64,000 nucleotides of DNA, from assembly GCA_036971615.1 (NCBI GenBank), contig JAYKKR010000001.1, positions 1,798,001 through 1,862,000 on the forward strand, given 5' to 3'. Source of the stretch: Amyloporia xantha (Eukaryota > Basidiomycota > Agaricomycetes > Polyporales > Adustoporiaceae). Under the pieces are notes generated by a model. It saw only the letters and a program-made list of their open reading frames with translations, searched no databases and had not been told where the DNA came from. Within the stretch, counting starts at the first letter, position 1. The number at the start of each line of letters is the position of its first letter. The position numbers and the translations under genes were made by a program. This document shows positions 10,217 through 22,734 of this stretch, piece by piece.

Positions 10217-13200
10217 ATGTCGATCAAGGCTATATTCTATGCGTATGTCATTGGGGGAGTAACTTTTATTCCTCTGGTGTTCCTGGGACTGCTCTTCTAC
10301 ACCGTCTATACATCCACGCCTGTATCTGATGCTGAACCCCTTGCCAATAAACCCGACAAACCAGAGCAATCGCCACAGCAGGTCGACCTTCCCTCGACAA
10401 CTTTAGCGCCATCTCCGTCTGACGTCAATGACCAACCCAAGGTACGCAAAGGTTGGCTAACAGTGCGTCGGACGTTCGAGGAACAGCTGTCGGATGCGTC
10501 TTATGTGGGATTAGTTCGGGGCTTCCTTGACGCACGTTCGAAGGACGCAAAGCGCTCCCGACCCAAGGACGTGTGGTATGTGGTGCTGAAGGGCAAGGTG
10601 CTCTACCTTTATGAGGACGAAAGCACTACCGAATGTGAAGCTGCGATTGAGCTGGGTGGACACGACGTCGTCATCTTTCCGGAAGGGCTACTGGATGGCG
10701 AGCTTTTCTCAAAGCGTAATGCCATCTGCCTGAAGCCGAGAATTCCAACCCCAGATAAGGAGATGCCGAGCGTTACGAAGGAGATGCAGCTGGAGGAGGA
10801 GGACATAGAGGAGAAATTAGAGGAGATGGGAGTCTCTGAAAAGCATAAGCAGAGGGAGCGGGAGAAATTGGTAGAGTTTGAGAAACAGCGCTCGGAGGCA
10901 CGGGAACAGGCCTTGGACCCATCGACGCCATGGTTTATTTTCGTGAAATCGGTGGTGGAGATGGAGGACTGGTACCACTCCCTCGTTCACGCGTCGGATC
11001 ACGCAGCAAACGCGCCGACTCTCGCCCCGCTGGAACCTGTCTTCCAACCTGCGGACATGTCGTGTTTGGTGGAAACTCTGGATGAGCAGCCTGACACCAT
11101 TCCCATGCGATGGCTGAATGCTCTCATTGGCAGACTGTTCTTCAGTTTCTACCGCACGCAAGCTCTGGAATCATACATCATCGGCCGACTCATGAAGAAG
11201 ATCTCCAAGGTCAAGAGACCAGGATTTCTGTCAGATGTCATCGTCAGAGAAGTGTCCGTTGGGAACAAGGCGCCGACTTTCAGCAAACCGATGCTCAAAG
11301 AGCTTACAAAGGAGGGGGACGCTGCTCTAGAACTCCATTTACAGTACAAGGGCGAAGTGCGGATTACTGTAGAAGCCACCGCGACCATCAATCTCGGTGC
11401 GAGATTCAAGACGTATACGGTCAAATTGGTTCTAGCCTTGGTCATTAGGGAGATAGAAGGAAATCTTTTGGTGAAGGTGAAACGGCCGCCAAGCAGCCGC
11501 ATCTGGTATGCCTTTACTCAGATGCCCAGAATCGTTATGGATGTGGAACCAGTTGTGAGTGATCGCCAGATCACTTGGAGCATGATCCTTGGTAGCATCG
11601 AGTCCAAAGTCAAGGAAGTGGTGAGTTTTATCTCTAGGGTTTTGCGTGCAATTACTTTTTTCTGACGACATTTAAGATCCTGGAATCAGTTGTGATGCCA
11701 AACATGGATGATATATCTTTCTTCGAGAGCTCGAGATATCAGCATCGTGGCGGTATTTGGGCTGATGCTTCCCGTCGCGAGACGCAGGCCTCATACTCAT
11801 CGGAATCCCGTAAACAGGATGAGGCTCGCTCAACGGCTTCGGCGTCAGTCGTGGAATTGCCTAAGCCCATACCGACGGACCCAGAACATCCTCCTGTACA
11901 GCGATCCCGCTCTGCTGAGGAAGCTGCCACAGAAAGTAAGATCATCCCAGACCCCCCTGAACCGTCCCCAGAGTTGGGCGATATTATAGCAACGGCGCTC
12001 CCCACATCAGATATATCTCCTAACAGCAGACGCCGTAGCTGGTTCGCAACTCCGCGCGATGATGACTCAGAAGCACCCAGCTCTTCTCGATCGAATGCGG
12101 ACGAAGAGGACAATGGTTCTACACAAAGAGGCAGGTCTCACGAAACAGAAGGCACTCTGACACGTCGGTCAAGCTCCACACCGATTAACACCAGCAGCGG
12201 AGACGGCACATCCCAGACTACTGCTCGCCAGAACGAAGGCTATGACCTTTTGTCGCCGAATACAGCGCGGCGATCCTCATCCCACCACTCTCAATCGTCG
12301 TCCTCTGCTCCGTATTCATCAGACGAGGAATCTTCGGGCGCAGTCCCTGATTCCAACTCTTCATCATCTTCGTCCCGTCCCAAGAGCCCGCAGACATACA
12401 ATTCTGGTCGATCGTCGGGAACGAGTTCGACTGCAGCGTTCCTGCAGACACTCAAGTCTCGCGCGGGGGACAAGCAGGCTTTGAGCAACACGGCCAAAGA
12501 AGCAATGCGGAAATGGGGCGTGAACTGGAGTGGGCTGCGCCGGAATAGCGGCGGTCACAGTGCGGAAGACGTGCCGGACGGTGCACAGGGCGACCAGCAG
12601 CCAGACGTCCGGATGAATAGAGCGAGGCCGAGCTATGCCGAGGTCAGAGCTGCTGTTGAACAAAGGAAGGAGCAGGAACACAGTACACCTGGCGAGGCTT
12701 CACTGGGTGCCGAACTTCGTTCCGACCCCATTTCGATCCCGCAGAGCGACAAGGGGAAGGAGAGGGCACGGAGTGCATCTCCATCAGTTGCAGGGGATGG
12801 TGTGCCCGCGTCGCCTTATTCTACATCTGCGTCGACCCTGCCCACGTCTCCGCGGCCAGGAGCTGAGGGAAAAGGTTTCCAGCCTAGATCTGTATCCCCC
12901 TCAACTCCCCTACAGAGGACAGAATCCGGGAAGTCGAAGGCCTCTGGAGAAGGCATTGTGGGTGTGACGCCGGAGGAGGATGAGCTTCCACCCGCCCCTA
13001 TCCACACTCAGCCGCCACAGGCGAGGACGATGACAATTCCGGGCATTCACGCGAGTCATCGGGGCGAAGTGATGTCCATGGGCTATGTTCCTCCGTCGCC
13101 GCCTCCCTCCCAGGAGCAGAAGAAGCCCGCTATTCAGAGCGTATATCGCTTGTGGAAGACGCCTAGCTCCTCTCCCGGTCAGACGCCTCGCGGCACGGAG

Positions 13201-13620
13201 TCGGTTCCCGAGACGCAAGTAGGCTTCACGGGAAGCGAGCTGGACGTGGGCGCGTCGGCGCCTGACACACAGCCTGAGGTGCTGTCGCCACGACCCATAC
13301 CTCCGCCGCTCCCTCCCCGTTCAAACTCCGCCTTTGCCCTTCACAGCAAGCCTGAGGGTGCCACCCCAGGAGCATCACCGGCATCGGCAGTGCTACAGTC
13401 GATTGTGACGAAGGACAAGAACAAGCGTGCGTCGCTTGAGCCTGCTGCCGGAGTGGTAGGGTCGCCCGGCACGGCGAATGAGGACGGGGCATCGAGCACG
13501 AGTTCAGCTTCGACGCCAGTCGCGTCTCGCGAGCCGCCTCCTGTTCCAGCGCGACCGAGTCCCAAGCCGCCGGCACTGCCGCCCCGGAGACCTCCAGCGA
13601 CAAGCGCGGCGCCTGTGTAA
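10217..13620 (+). CDS. NVJ2: Nvj2/TEX2-type SMP-domain lipid-transfer protein
   Basis: Two exons (10217-11620, 11677-13620; gtgagt...tttaag intron) give 1,115 residues. Residues 8-30 form one membrane helix, which would anchor it in the ER. A PH-like region follows (about 75-260, with an acidic coiled insert near 180-225). The SMP-LTD lipid-binding module (about 280-510) includes [18 protein letters not shown] and the block [20 protein letters not shown]. This order is that of yeast Nvj2 and animal TEX2, which move lipids at ER contact sites. The last 590 residues are a disordered Ser/Pro tail with PPPLPPR and PPPVPARP, likely SH3 ligands, and are longer than in yeast Nvj2 as I remember it. 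Exact contact-site location is inferred. Confidence 0.85.
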
Positions 13621-14095
13621 GAGTTTATGTTCGCATCCTGGTCATCTGATATGTTGGCGCAATGTATTTCTATACGCACTACATTTGGACTGTCACATCG
13701 TGTGTTATCTTACGTATATCTACCTGCTTCATGGGATGTCGCTTCTGGTACAGTGGTCAGACGATTGTATACACCTGAAGCCTTCACTGTGCGGCACTGC
13801 AGTCAGGGTCGAGAACGATTGTTAGTCGGAATGGCAACCGAGCGCGCTTGAGCTGAGAAAAGGCTCCGAACGCATTTGATCGAAGATTTATTGAAGGCAC
13901 GTGGGCAGGCGTCAGTGAGTTGAGTAGAGTCTAGTAGAGTGCTAGTGGGTGCCTTGACCGGGCCCATATCGCGATATCTCTCTGCTCGACTGTCTGTTCT
14001 CGACTTCACGACTCTGGTTGCTCCGGGCTCCTTGCGAACGGGGCACGACTGCTCTTCACGCCAGCTGCGTTACGATTTTCACGCTACCTTACGCC
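13621..14095. other. Intergenic, tandem plus-strand genes
   Basis: About 475 bases with no coding frame recognised. Holds the 3' end of the Nvj2-like gene and the promoter of the next unknown gene. Confidence 0.4.
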
Positions 14096-14926
14096 ATGAC
14101 GGGTTCGCGCGAACAGCGCGCTCTCAACAACCCGAACAACTGCGACCCTCCCGCGAGATACTCGCCTTCCTCGAGTTCACAGTCTCTCGTCATAGTCTCC
14201 AACATAAAGGCGGCCCTCGAGTATGAGGAGCGCTCGCGTCAGGGAACATGGGGCTCCGGTTATTCCTCCGCTGCGTCGTTGCCCGGATCCATCGCAGGGG
14301 GACTTCCGCCCCCTCCACGTCCCAGGAGTAGAGCGAGAGCGGCGGCGCGTTCCTCTCCGGTCTCTCCGCCAGAGCAGTACGCGGCGTCGGTCCCAAACTC
14401 GCCGTTGACATCCACGCAGCAGCTTGCAGAAAACGATTATTCAACGTCTAATCCCTACATTAACCCTGTGCCTCGGCTCTCGTATTTTCTGCGCGACGAT
14501 CCGCCGCTTTTAATCGCAGGTGGAGGGCAATCTTCCCCAGACGGCGTCAGCGTAGGTCACGCCTCATCCTTCGACTCACATGTGGAAGCATCTGCCCCTC
14601 AGCCTGGTGGCGAGTCTCGCCCATCACCCGTCCAAACGCCCTCGGCATCACCGGTTTCGTCGAAACTCGAAGGGCTGCGCCACCATCGCGCGTTATCATC
14701 GCTGCAACGCGTCGAGAAGATGCTAGGGAAGAGCAGGAACGCGCTAGGGATGCTCACGGACTCCGGGCTGCGCTCAGGAAGGCGTTCGAGTGATGCTGAC
14801 CTGCAGCAGAGCTCAGACTTGGAGAAGCCAAGCAAAGATCCGCTGATGCGCCAGTACCGGCGGGTGCTAGAGAGAGGCAAGGCGGAACATGTGTCGAGTG
14901 CGCCAAGCTCGCCCATCAGTGCGTAG
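14096..14926 (+). CDS. Disordered Ser/Pro-rich protein, unknown function
   Basis: A single-exon frame of 276 residues. An earlier in-frame ATG at 14018 exists, but MTGSREQRALNN at 14096 looks more like a real start. The protein is mostly Ser, Pro, Arg and Gly without a fold I recognise. The C-terminal third (about 200-265) is charged, with RALSSLQRVEKMLGKSRNAL and LMRQYRRVLERGKAE, and may form helices. It lies head-to-tail with the following gene, 176 bases apart, and the two may be co-regulated or fused in other models. Function unknown. Confidence 0.55.
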   Translation: MTGSREQRALNNPNNCDPPARYSPSSSSQSLVIVSNIKAALEYEERSRQGTWGSGYSSAASLPGSIAGGLPPPPRPRSRARAAARSSPVSPPEQYAASVPNSPLTSTQQLAENDYSTSNPYINPVPRLSYFLRDDPPLLIAGGGQSSPDGVSVGHASSFDSHVEASAPQPGGESRPSPVQTPSASPVSSKLEGLRHHRALSSLQRVEKMLGKSRNALGMLTDSGLRSGRRSSDADLQQSSDLEKPSKDPLMRQYRRVLERGKAEHVSSAPSSPISA

Positions 14927-15102
14927 TCTGTGTAGCGTATCACTATGGAATTTGACGAATTTGTAACGAAGGTACCACGAGGCCTGGTCCGCTCGGTTCC
15001 TCGACACGTATCGGAGCGAGCAAGTCGAGGCCGCCGCCGGCTGTTGCGAGCAGCGCTACTCTGCCACGTCCCGTACTTTCCCACGATCGGCAAGCCTCCG
15101 AT

Positions 15103-17500
15103 ATGTCTACCGCCTCCTTGTCCCCCTCCTCGGATAATAGCCACGAACCCCCCTCCACAGTCGCAGAGCGTCACATTAGCATATCAAGTACCTTATACAC
15201 TTCTAGACAACATTCTTTCGACCAACCTCCGTCTTCAGTCGCCCGGCCGACCAATATGAACGACGACGATCACGAATCATTCATTGACTTGGCTTCGCCA
15301 ACTCTCTCCCCACAATTTTACGACTTTGGACACACGATTACCGCCGTTTCTAGCGTTCTACCGGACTCGCGGGTTTCCCCCCGTTCTTATTCTAGCGAAG
15401 AATCCAATAATAACCAGGTTTCGTCCAAGAGACCTTTACTACCGCGTTTGACCACCACCACCACCAAACCCCCCGTGCCAACCACTCCTAAACCGAAATT
15501 CAGGCGGTCAAGATCTGCGCAACCTCCTCCGGACAGAGCTAGTCTGTCCACGAAGGAGTCGACCCCTCTCGATGGCTTCGCGGCGGACATGGAACGCGGC
15601 CTGCGTAACATACCGTCCACGACCAACTTCTTGGACCCGCACGTGCGGGCGGAGCGCATTCGCAAGACGCGAAAACTCACGCAGCTCTTTGGCCAGATGC
15701 CAGGCGTCGCGCCGGAACCGATTGACACTGATCTCGCGAACGGCTGCCTGCCTGTCGCGGGAGGAATAAGCGTGGCGCCGAGGTTCACGAAGCGGAAGCA
15801 CAAGCAAGCGGCGTCGATGCTTCACGACCCCGTCGTACCGGTGTATGATGCGAAAAAGCGCGTGGTTTGGCCCCCACCGGAGGATGCTCAGCACCTGTAT
15901 CTTGGCGAACGGAGACGTTCGGTTCCATTCACGCCCCAGGACTTCTCTTCCATAGGTGGACTGTCCTACTCAGAAGACAGCCACTCCATTCTCACAATCA
16001 GCAGGGAGGCATCACACGTGATCGAAATTGGATCTCAGGAAGGTGTCCCGCAGAGCGACTGGGATAGCCACATTGGTCACGGACACGAGGAGCCACTGAC
16101 TTCTGGCTCGCCGACGTCTTTCATCGACCTGTCAGACGAGGAGGGCCCCCATGATAGCTTCTCGGCGATTCCCTCCGCTGAGACGCCTAAATTCCAACGC
16201 ACGTCCCGTCAACCGTTCTCCCCATCTACCCCGTCCTTACACGACAGTCTCTCGGCCGAGCAGCAGGCTGAAGAGGAACGCCGACGCAAGAGGGACAAAC
16301 TGGCCAAACTGCATCGATTCCTCGGTTCTCGCGTTCCTACTCATCTCGTTCTGGGGCCGCTTGAAGAAGGCGTACCGTTACCCCCCGCAGCTCCTTCGGC
16401 GACGTTGGACACGATGTACGAAGAAGACGAGGACGCACGCAAGATCCGGATACGGAGGAGGAGAAGCAGCTCTGCAGCAGAGTTCACTGGGACGTGGTCC
16501 GACGATATCGACAGGCTGAAAGAGGATTTGAACGAGCGCGAGAAGGCCATTAACGTGAGAAGGGCCGTCAAGATGGAAAAGGTGTGTGGGGCCACGCCGT
16601 GATCAGCCGCACGACCACTGACATGTTCTATTATCAGCTGTTCGGGGTTGCGCCGCCCCAGATGCTGTATCACACCCGTCAGGCGGTGTCGTCACCCGGG
16701 AGCAGTGCTGCCCCTGCAGGTACGAAGACAAGGCAAGTTCCCCGCCCTCTCAGCTATTCGCCAAAGAGCCCGAGTCCGAGTTCGTCCGGGTTCCGCAACC
16801 TCAACCAATCCTCGTACAAAGGCAAAACCAAAAAGGGCGGACGCCCTGGGACTGCCGAATCCGCTCAGCCGCTGCTGGATCATGGAGCTGATGACTGGGA
16901 TCAGTCGTTGCCGCTGCCCATGTCTGACGTCTATTTGCACTATCGCCATTCATTGAATTCGCTCAATCATATCATCGATCGCGTAAGTGGCTTATCGAGA
17001 ATTGTCACATAGGTTGCTCACCTGTCGAATCAAACAGGACGATAGGCAGTCTTTGGCAGAACTGCATGATTACTTGAGTGGTAATCAGGATGATGGGGTC
17101 GAGGAAACACCCCCAGACGAATCTATCCTTTCCAGTTCGGCGTCCACGAAGGCGGAGCGTCGACGGTCCCTGCCCTCTCGCACGTCGATGACGTCCGTAT
17201 CGTCAGACTGGAGCCTGCTGCCTTCTCCCCCGGAAGACTCGACTTTCCAGACACGTCGCCGTAGGGCAGCGAAGCTCACGCAGTTCTTTGGTGTTAACTA
17301 CCGCGACCTGATGAGCGAGATTTTGGACAGCATCGAGAAGGGTCTTGAAGAGGAGCGTGGCAAAGGTACTTTGAAGCCAGACGAAGTACAGGTATGTGCC
17401 TACGTATTCTACTACTTTACTGATCACTGATAGTACATAAAACCAGGACCTGTTGCAAAAGCTGATCAAGCTGAAGACCAAGCGAAACAATCTCTCTTAA
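15103..17500 (+). CDS. Unknown protein with a four-times repeated K-L-x-x-F-G motif
   Basis: Four exons (15103-16581, 16638-16982, 17038-17391, 17447-17500) join in phase 0 and give 743 residues. Most is disordered, but a short motif recurs: RKTRKLTQLFG (residue 187 on), DKLAKLHRFLG (398), RAVKMEKLFG (487) and RAAKLTQFFG (684). Copies 2 and 3 are followed by a proline within four residues. The fourth leads into the best-conserved looking part, VNYRDLMSEILDSIEKGLEE and a basic tail. A second possible start is at 15256. I do not recognise the family. The repeats look like docking motifs for one partner; that is inference. Confidence 0.65.
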
Positions 17501-17671
17501 TATGATGGCTTTGTCGGCAGTATGATCTATGAGGGTTTTGGGGACTTGAGCGTCATTCTCGTAACTTATACCGTCTTAATTGTGAAGGATACCCGCGCCG
17601 TGCGCATATTACTCTTACGCCTTGTATCATGACAGTTGAGCATTTTATTAAGTCGATGTACATATACACTC

Positions 17672-20600
17672 CTAGAGAATAACGAGATCGCCCTGACAAC
17701 AGTGACACCAGAAGATGTGAGAATCATCCATGAACTGAGGCTTCTTGGTGACACGGGGCTGGGGTGACGCGGGTTCAATTACCGTTGGGAGGCCAGCTCC
17801 CTCTGCCGGTGATGTCGACTTTGGAAATGAACGAGCCGTACTGGAAGCCGCAACCTCGCTCTCAATCCGAGCTTTGAGCATGCTCAAGCTCACGCGTCGC
17901 TTGTGTTGAGCTTCAGGTGAAAGGCCCTCGAATGTCGATGTCGGTGCCGCGACATGAGGCCTGTGTGACGTGAAGGACGCACGTCGTAGCTCGTCAGAGT
18001 AGTCAACTGGCCTATTTGACGGACGATGAGGAAGAGGCGACCTTTGTGGTGACCTTGATGAGGAACGGATGTGGGCCAGTTGTTCCTCGAGAATGGTGAC
18101 CTGCTTCTGGAGGGAATGCGCCCTAGCATCAGCCTCATATACGGATGTCTCCAGAGTCCGGATCTGAGACTGAGCGGCAGATAGCTCTAGAGAATGCTGT
18201 TGCTTGAGGGCACTTAACATTTCCTCGTCAAGAGAGTGTGGTCCAGAGGTTGATGGTACAGACCCGCTCTCGCGGAGACGTTCGAGCTCGTCGTTTTTGG
18301 TCGAGAGCTCAGAGCGTAGGTTCTCCATCTCGTTTTGCGCACGCTCGAGGAACTCTTCAGACTCTTCTTGAGCGTGCTGGCGTTCTTCCAATTCGTTGCG
18401 GAGTTGTGAGAGTTGGTCCATGTGTGATTGTAGGGAGGAAGTCAGTCGGTCAACTTCCGCGAAGTGACGGTCTGCCATCTGGTGGTAATTTGTACGTTCG
18501 TTCTCCAGATCCTGAATGATGCGTCGAGTGTCCTCAAGCTCGAGTTGCAACTCGGTGTAAGCCTTCTGCAATTCCGATGAATTTTCATGGGAAGACGAAC
18601 GCTCCATCTCCAGAGTAGTAGCGACTCGTTGTCGGTCATTTTCAACGGCATCTTTCTCGGCGCGCAAATCCTCCAGGGCTGCTTCCAGTTGAACGATGGT
18701 CGCGTCGCGGTTCCGCACAGCACTTTCCAGACTTTCTACCTTCTCTCCCAGACTCAGCTTGGCATCCGTCAATTCGATGAGCTTCGAGCGCATCTCGTCG
18801 AGGGAGCGCATGAGCCCGACGCCTTCAACACGAAGTTCATTCTGTGTCTTTTCCGCCTCTTCAACTCGCTTGTTTGCGCTTTTCAGCTCAGCCTGGGCTT
18901 GCTGAAGCTGACGAACACTGGTTGCTAATTGGCTCGCGAGATCTGTAAGCTTGTGTTTGAGGTCCGCCACTGCATTCTCTTGGTCCGTGACACAGGACGT
19001 GAGGACCGATTTGTCGTGCAGAAGAGCGTCTCGCTCCGCAATAGCAGTTGAAAGCTGTTCCTGGGTTGTAGCATGTCGCTTCTCGATGTCTGTGTAGCGG
19101 CTTTGCCAAGCTGTTTCCGTTTCGGCTCCCTGACGGACTCGAGCATCCAGTTCATCTCGTTCACCCTTCAGAGCGCTGTGTGCCTATGATTGGTGGGATT
19201 AACGTGCGTGTGACTCCATCGAAGAATGAATAAATACCTGCTGTAGCTTCGACAACTGAAATTCCAGCTCATCAGCACGATTCTGGGTATTCTGCAGAGT
19301 GTCCTCCAACCGTTCCGCTCGATCGTCGCTTTCAATTTGTTCTTCCAATTCGCGTACTCTCCGGTCAGCCTGCTCAGCCTGAGCACGTAGATCATTCAGA
19401 GTGCCATTCAGGATCTGCAGCTCCCGTTCCTGGACATTACGAATTTAGCATATCACAAACGATGATGATACACGTCCGCGTTAGCTGACCTGTTCTCGGC
19501 ATTTATTCGTGAGTTCTTCTCCTGAAGCTGAGAGCTGTGCTGCTTGCGCAGAGAACTCGTCATTCTCTGTTTCCAGTCGGGAGACAGCTTCCCGCAGCTT
19601 CTGGCCTTGCGTTTGCTCGGCGTGAAGTAGACGTTCGGTCTCTTCCAACCCTGTCACACCATAACCATTATTCTCGGTGAGCATACTTCCGAGATGATGG
19701 TACTTACTCGACTCCGCGTCCTCTAGTTGCTGCAATGACGTCGTCAAGGTCGCTTTCTCGGTAACCAGTAAAGAGATTGTCTGCTGCTGCTCTTCGGAGC
19801 GTTCAGAATATTCTTGTAAAGTCTTATCCAGCTCATGCATGCGTCTGCGCAACGCATGTGAATCGTGTCGTTCATCATGGAGATTTTTCTCGGTCACTTG
19901 GAGCTCTGCGACATGCTCAACTTCAAGTCAGAGTCTCGAATGAGCCAAGACGTACGAGACTCTACTGCGCCGAGTTGCTCTACAGATCTTGCCAGACTGG
20001 CCTTTTCCGACACGAGGGAATTGATTGCGTCGTCCTGTTCCTGTATCCTACCAGACAGATCCCCAACGCTCTGTTCTAGCTGCTGAACGAGCTCCTGGAG
20101 TCTGTCGGACTTCTGGCTCTCCTCTTGAAGTCTAACAGAGAGTTCTTGCGCCTCTGATAATATTATTGAGAGAGGTTAAGAATTCAATGGAAACACGACC
20201 GCTTACTGGATTCCGCATGTCTGAGCTCATCAATAGTCGTCATCAGCGATGTCTTCTCTGACTCTAAAGCAGATATAGCATGTTGCTGATCCCTGACTAA
20301 TGCTCTGAGATCTTCTCTACCATTAGCGGCTGGTGGAGAAGATGCAGGAGGGCTGGGGACGGATGAGACTGACAAGGCTGGTGCGGGAATCGGAGGGACA
20401 ACCTCAGGTGGAGATGGCATGGAACTTAGTGCAGGGTTGGATTCTACACGGGCGAGCGAGGAAAGCCAATGGGCATCGGTGGTTTCTGTGTGACCCTTAG
20501 AGAACCTAAGCCAGACGAAATATGCGAAGCGAGTTCATACATATGTTAGACACTAGCGCATAGTTCATATGTACCTACAGATCTCCTATATTCCGTCCAT

Positions 20601-20859
20601 TCTTGTCTTCTTCCGTGTGAGTCAAGGAAACTTCAGATGGTGCAGGCGAGAAGGCGCGTGACGGTGGCAGAGTCGGCGACGCTACTGTGGGACTCGCAGC
20701 AGAGATAGCACCACCTTTCTGCTGCTGTCTTTTCTTGAGCTATGTGTGAATGCCAATGCATGGTTAGTACGGATTTGCTGTCATAACCCGTCTGCACCGG
20801 TGTCTACTTACCAATGCTCGTGCTCGGGCCGCTTTGGCAGCACGATCGTCTTCCGACAT
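17672..20859 (-). CDS. Golgin-like long coiled-coil protein
   Basis: Eight exons (20812-20859, 20579-20739, 20207-20505, 19956-20153, 19708-19905, 19490-19650, 19238-19429, 17672-19183) give 922 residues. The N-terminus, MSEDDRAAKAARARALLKKR, resembles the basic start of GM130/Bug1-type golgins. A Ser/Pro linker follows, then about 600 residues of heptad coiled coil, and a conserved-looking tail ending HIFWCHCCQGDLVIL. No membrane segment or GRIP domain is seen. A Golgi tethering role is a guess from the N-terminus and architecture. Exons 4 and 5 are each 198 bases, both flanked by phase-1 introns, and encode similar 66-residue units. The gene follows the G-beta gene head-to-tail. Confidence 0.75.
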
Positions 20860-21467
20860 GGCTATATTTGTGATTCAAATAAAATCTCGTCGCAAGGGAA
20901 CAGTACCAGACACGGGGGTTAGCAACAAAAGCACAAGGAATAATACAGGGTAGCGGAAGCGAGCTGAAGGACGCGTGCACGCGTTCCCCGAAATCGTAGT
21001 CGCGACACGTCTCCAAACATTTACACGTGATATGCACACACTGAAAGGCATCGGTATCGTCTCTTCGACAGGGATGTGGGCAGTGAATATTGGATGACCA
21101 TCACATTGAAGGCGGCTAAGGGATGTGCTCTGTATTTCGGAAATTTAAATCGGCATGAAAGGTAGGTAAAAGCAGGGACCAGATGAGGTACAGCGGTGAC
21201 GAGAGAAACGGGGAATCCTATGGCTGAAGACATGGATCGGGATGTCACAAGAAAAGAAATAAACATTCCGTGTAAACTTGAGAACAGTGCAGGGTACTAC
21301 TTGTAACGACAGACGGAGGCAACCTCAAGGTGCCAAGCATAGGTAGGTTTTACCCATATAAAGTGACAGATATGAATATAATAGGACGAGAGCCTGAATC
21401 CAAATATACGCAATCGAAACGGGGCTGCGGGGTATGTGCGAAAACGCCACAAATTTGAGAGACACCA
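20860..21467. other. Intergenic between two minus-strand genes
   Basis: Holds the 3' flank of the G-beta gene and the promoter of the golgin-like gene. No additional coding frame was found. Confidence 0.4.
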
Positions 21468-22734
21468 TCATGCCCAGACCTGAAATAATATCAGTTGACT
21501 GTTGTAAGCAAGAAAATGCTTAATTTCTTACCCGGAGCGTACTGTCCCAACTACCCGTGCAGAGTGCCATACCATCTGCACTTACACCCAAGCAGCTGAC
21601 CCTGTTCTCATGGCCGGTCAAGACGCCCACACGTTCTCCCTTCAGCGTGTCCCAGACGTTGCATGTCCAGTCGTCATAACCACCAAATAGAATCCGGCCC
21701 GAGATTGAGAATGCGACTGAAGTGATACCGCACAAAATGTTATCGTGAGTGAACGAGTTAAGTTCACGATCCGCGCGGATATCAAATAGACGACAAGAAG
21801 CGTCATCAGAGCCCGTGGCAAATGCATCGCCGTTAGGGAAGAAGCTGTCGCAGTGTTAGCACGTATCGCAGGGCGATGATAAATCGCTCACTTCACAGCA
21901 TTGATGTCTGACTCATGGCCAGTAAATGTCTGGGTGGCTTTGCCGCTGCGAATATCCCATAATTTCGCGGTGGCATCGCATGCACCGGAGACAAATACAT
22001 TCTGATTGGGACCAAGCGACAGGCTACCAGCACAGATGAGCATGGTAACCAAATAAAAAGCAAGACCTAGCTCCCACCTCATCACATCTCCGGTATGGTC
22101 ACTGAATTCGACCACCCGCACACCGGCTTCGATATCCCACAGCATGCAAGTCATATCGCCGGAGCTGGTGACTATCTGACGATCGTTGAGGAAGCGGCAG
22201 CAACTGAGGTACCCGGAGTGCGCGCTAAGCTCACGAGCACCCTTAACATTGTTACCTTCTTTCGAGTGCAAATTGTAGATCGAGCAAATGTTGTCGAGAC
22301 CACCGCAGGCGACGTAATTTCCGGAAGGTGAGTAGGCGCACGTCATGACCCAACTTGACCTGAGCGGGATGGCGTGGACTTTATTGGTCGTATATGCGTC
22401 CCACACGATCAACTTGCCATCCTGCGACGCCGAGACAAGATGACGTCGGTCTGTAGCCCAGTGCATGGCATATATTTTGGCCAAGTGTCCCCGCAAGGCA
22501 CGACGTGGCCGCATCACGATACGGGGCAACGCAGCGACTTCTGCTGCCATCGCGCGTACTGAATAGAGGCAAAAAGAGTCAACAAGTCAGTCCACAGAAG
22601 TTGCAAAGACGATACGTACAACTGGTATCGGCGGAAGACTCTCTTCTAGCCCGAATTTTCTCCCTCAGACTCTCTGCCTCCCTGCGAGCAGCAGCGATCC
22701 GCTCTTGAATATCGCCCTGCGGTGACTGCGACAT
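21468..22734 (-). CDS. GPB1: Heterotrimeric G-protein beta subunit, WD40
   Basis: Five exons (22620-22734, 22078-22558, 21892-22023, 21532-21844, 21468-21479) join in frame and give exactly 350 residues, close to other fungal G-beta subunits. The N-terminus forms the coiled-coil helix that binds G-gamma ([20 protein letters not shown]). Seven WD repeats follow, beginning [13 protein letters not shown] and ending in the tiny last exon VWA-stop. [20 protein letters not shown] and [20 protein letters not shown] are classic G-beta repeat ends. It acts at the plasma membrane in receptor signalling (pheromone response, nutrient sensing, development). The symbol follows the usual basidiomycete name; which pathway it serves here cannot be told. 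Confidence 0.95.

Noticed and set aside
10217..13620. Nvj2-like gene as two separate genes split near 11650
   Set aside because: A normal 56-base intron joins the halves in frame within a conserved block (SKVKEV then [10 protein letters not shown]).
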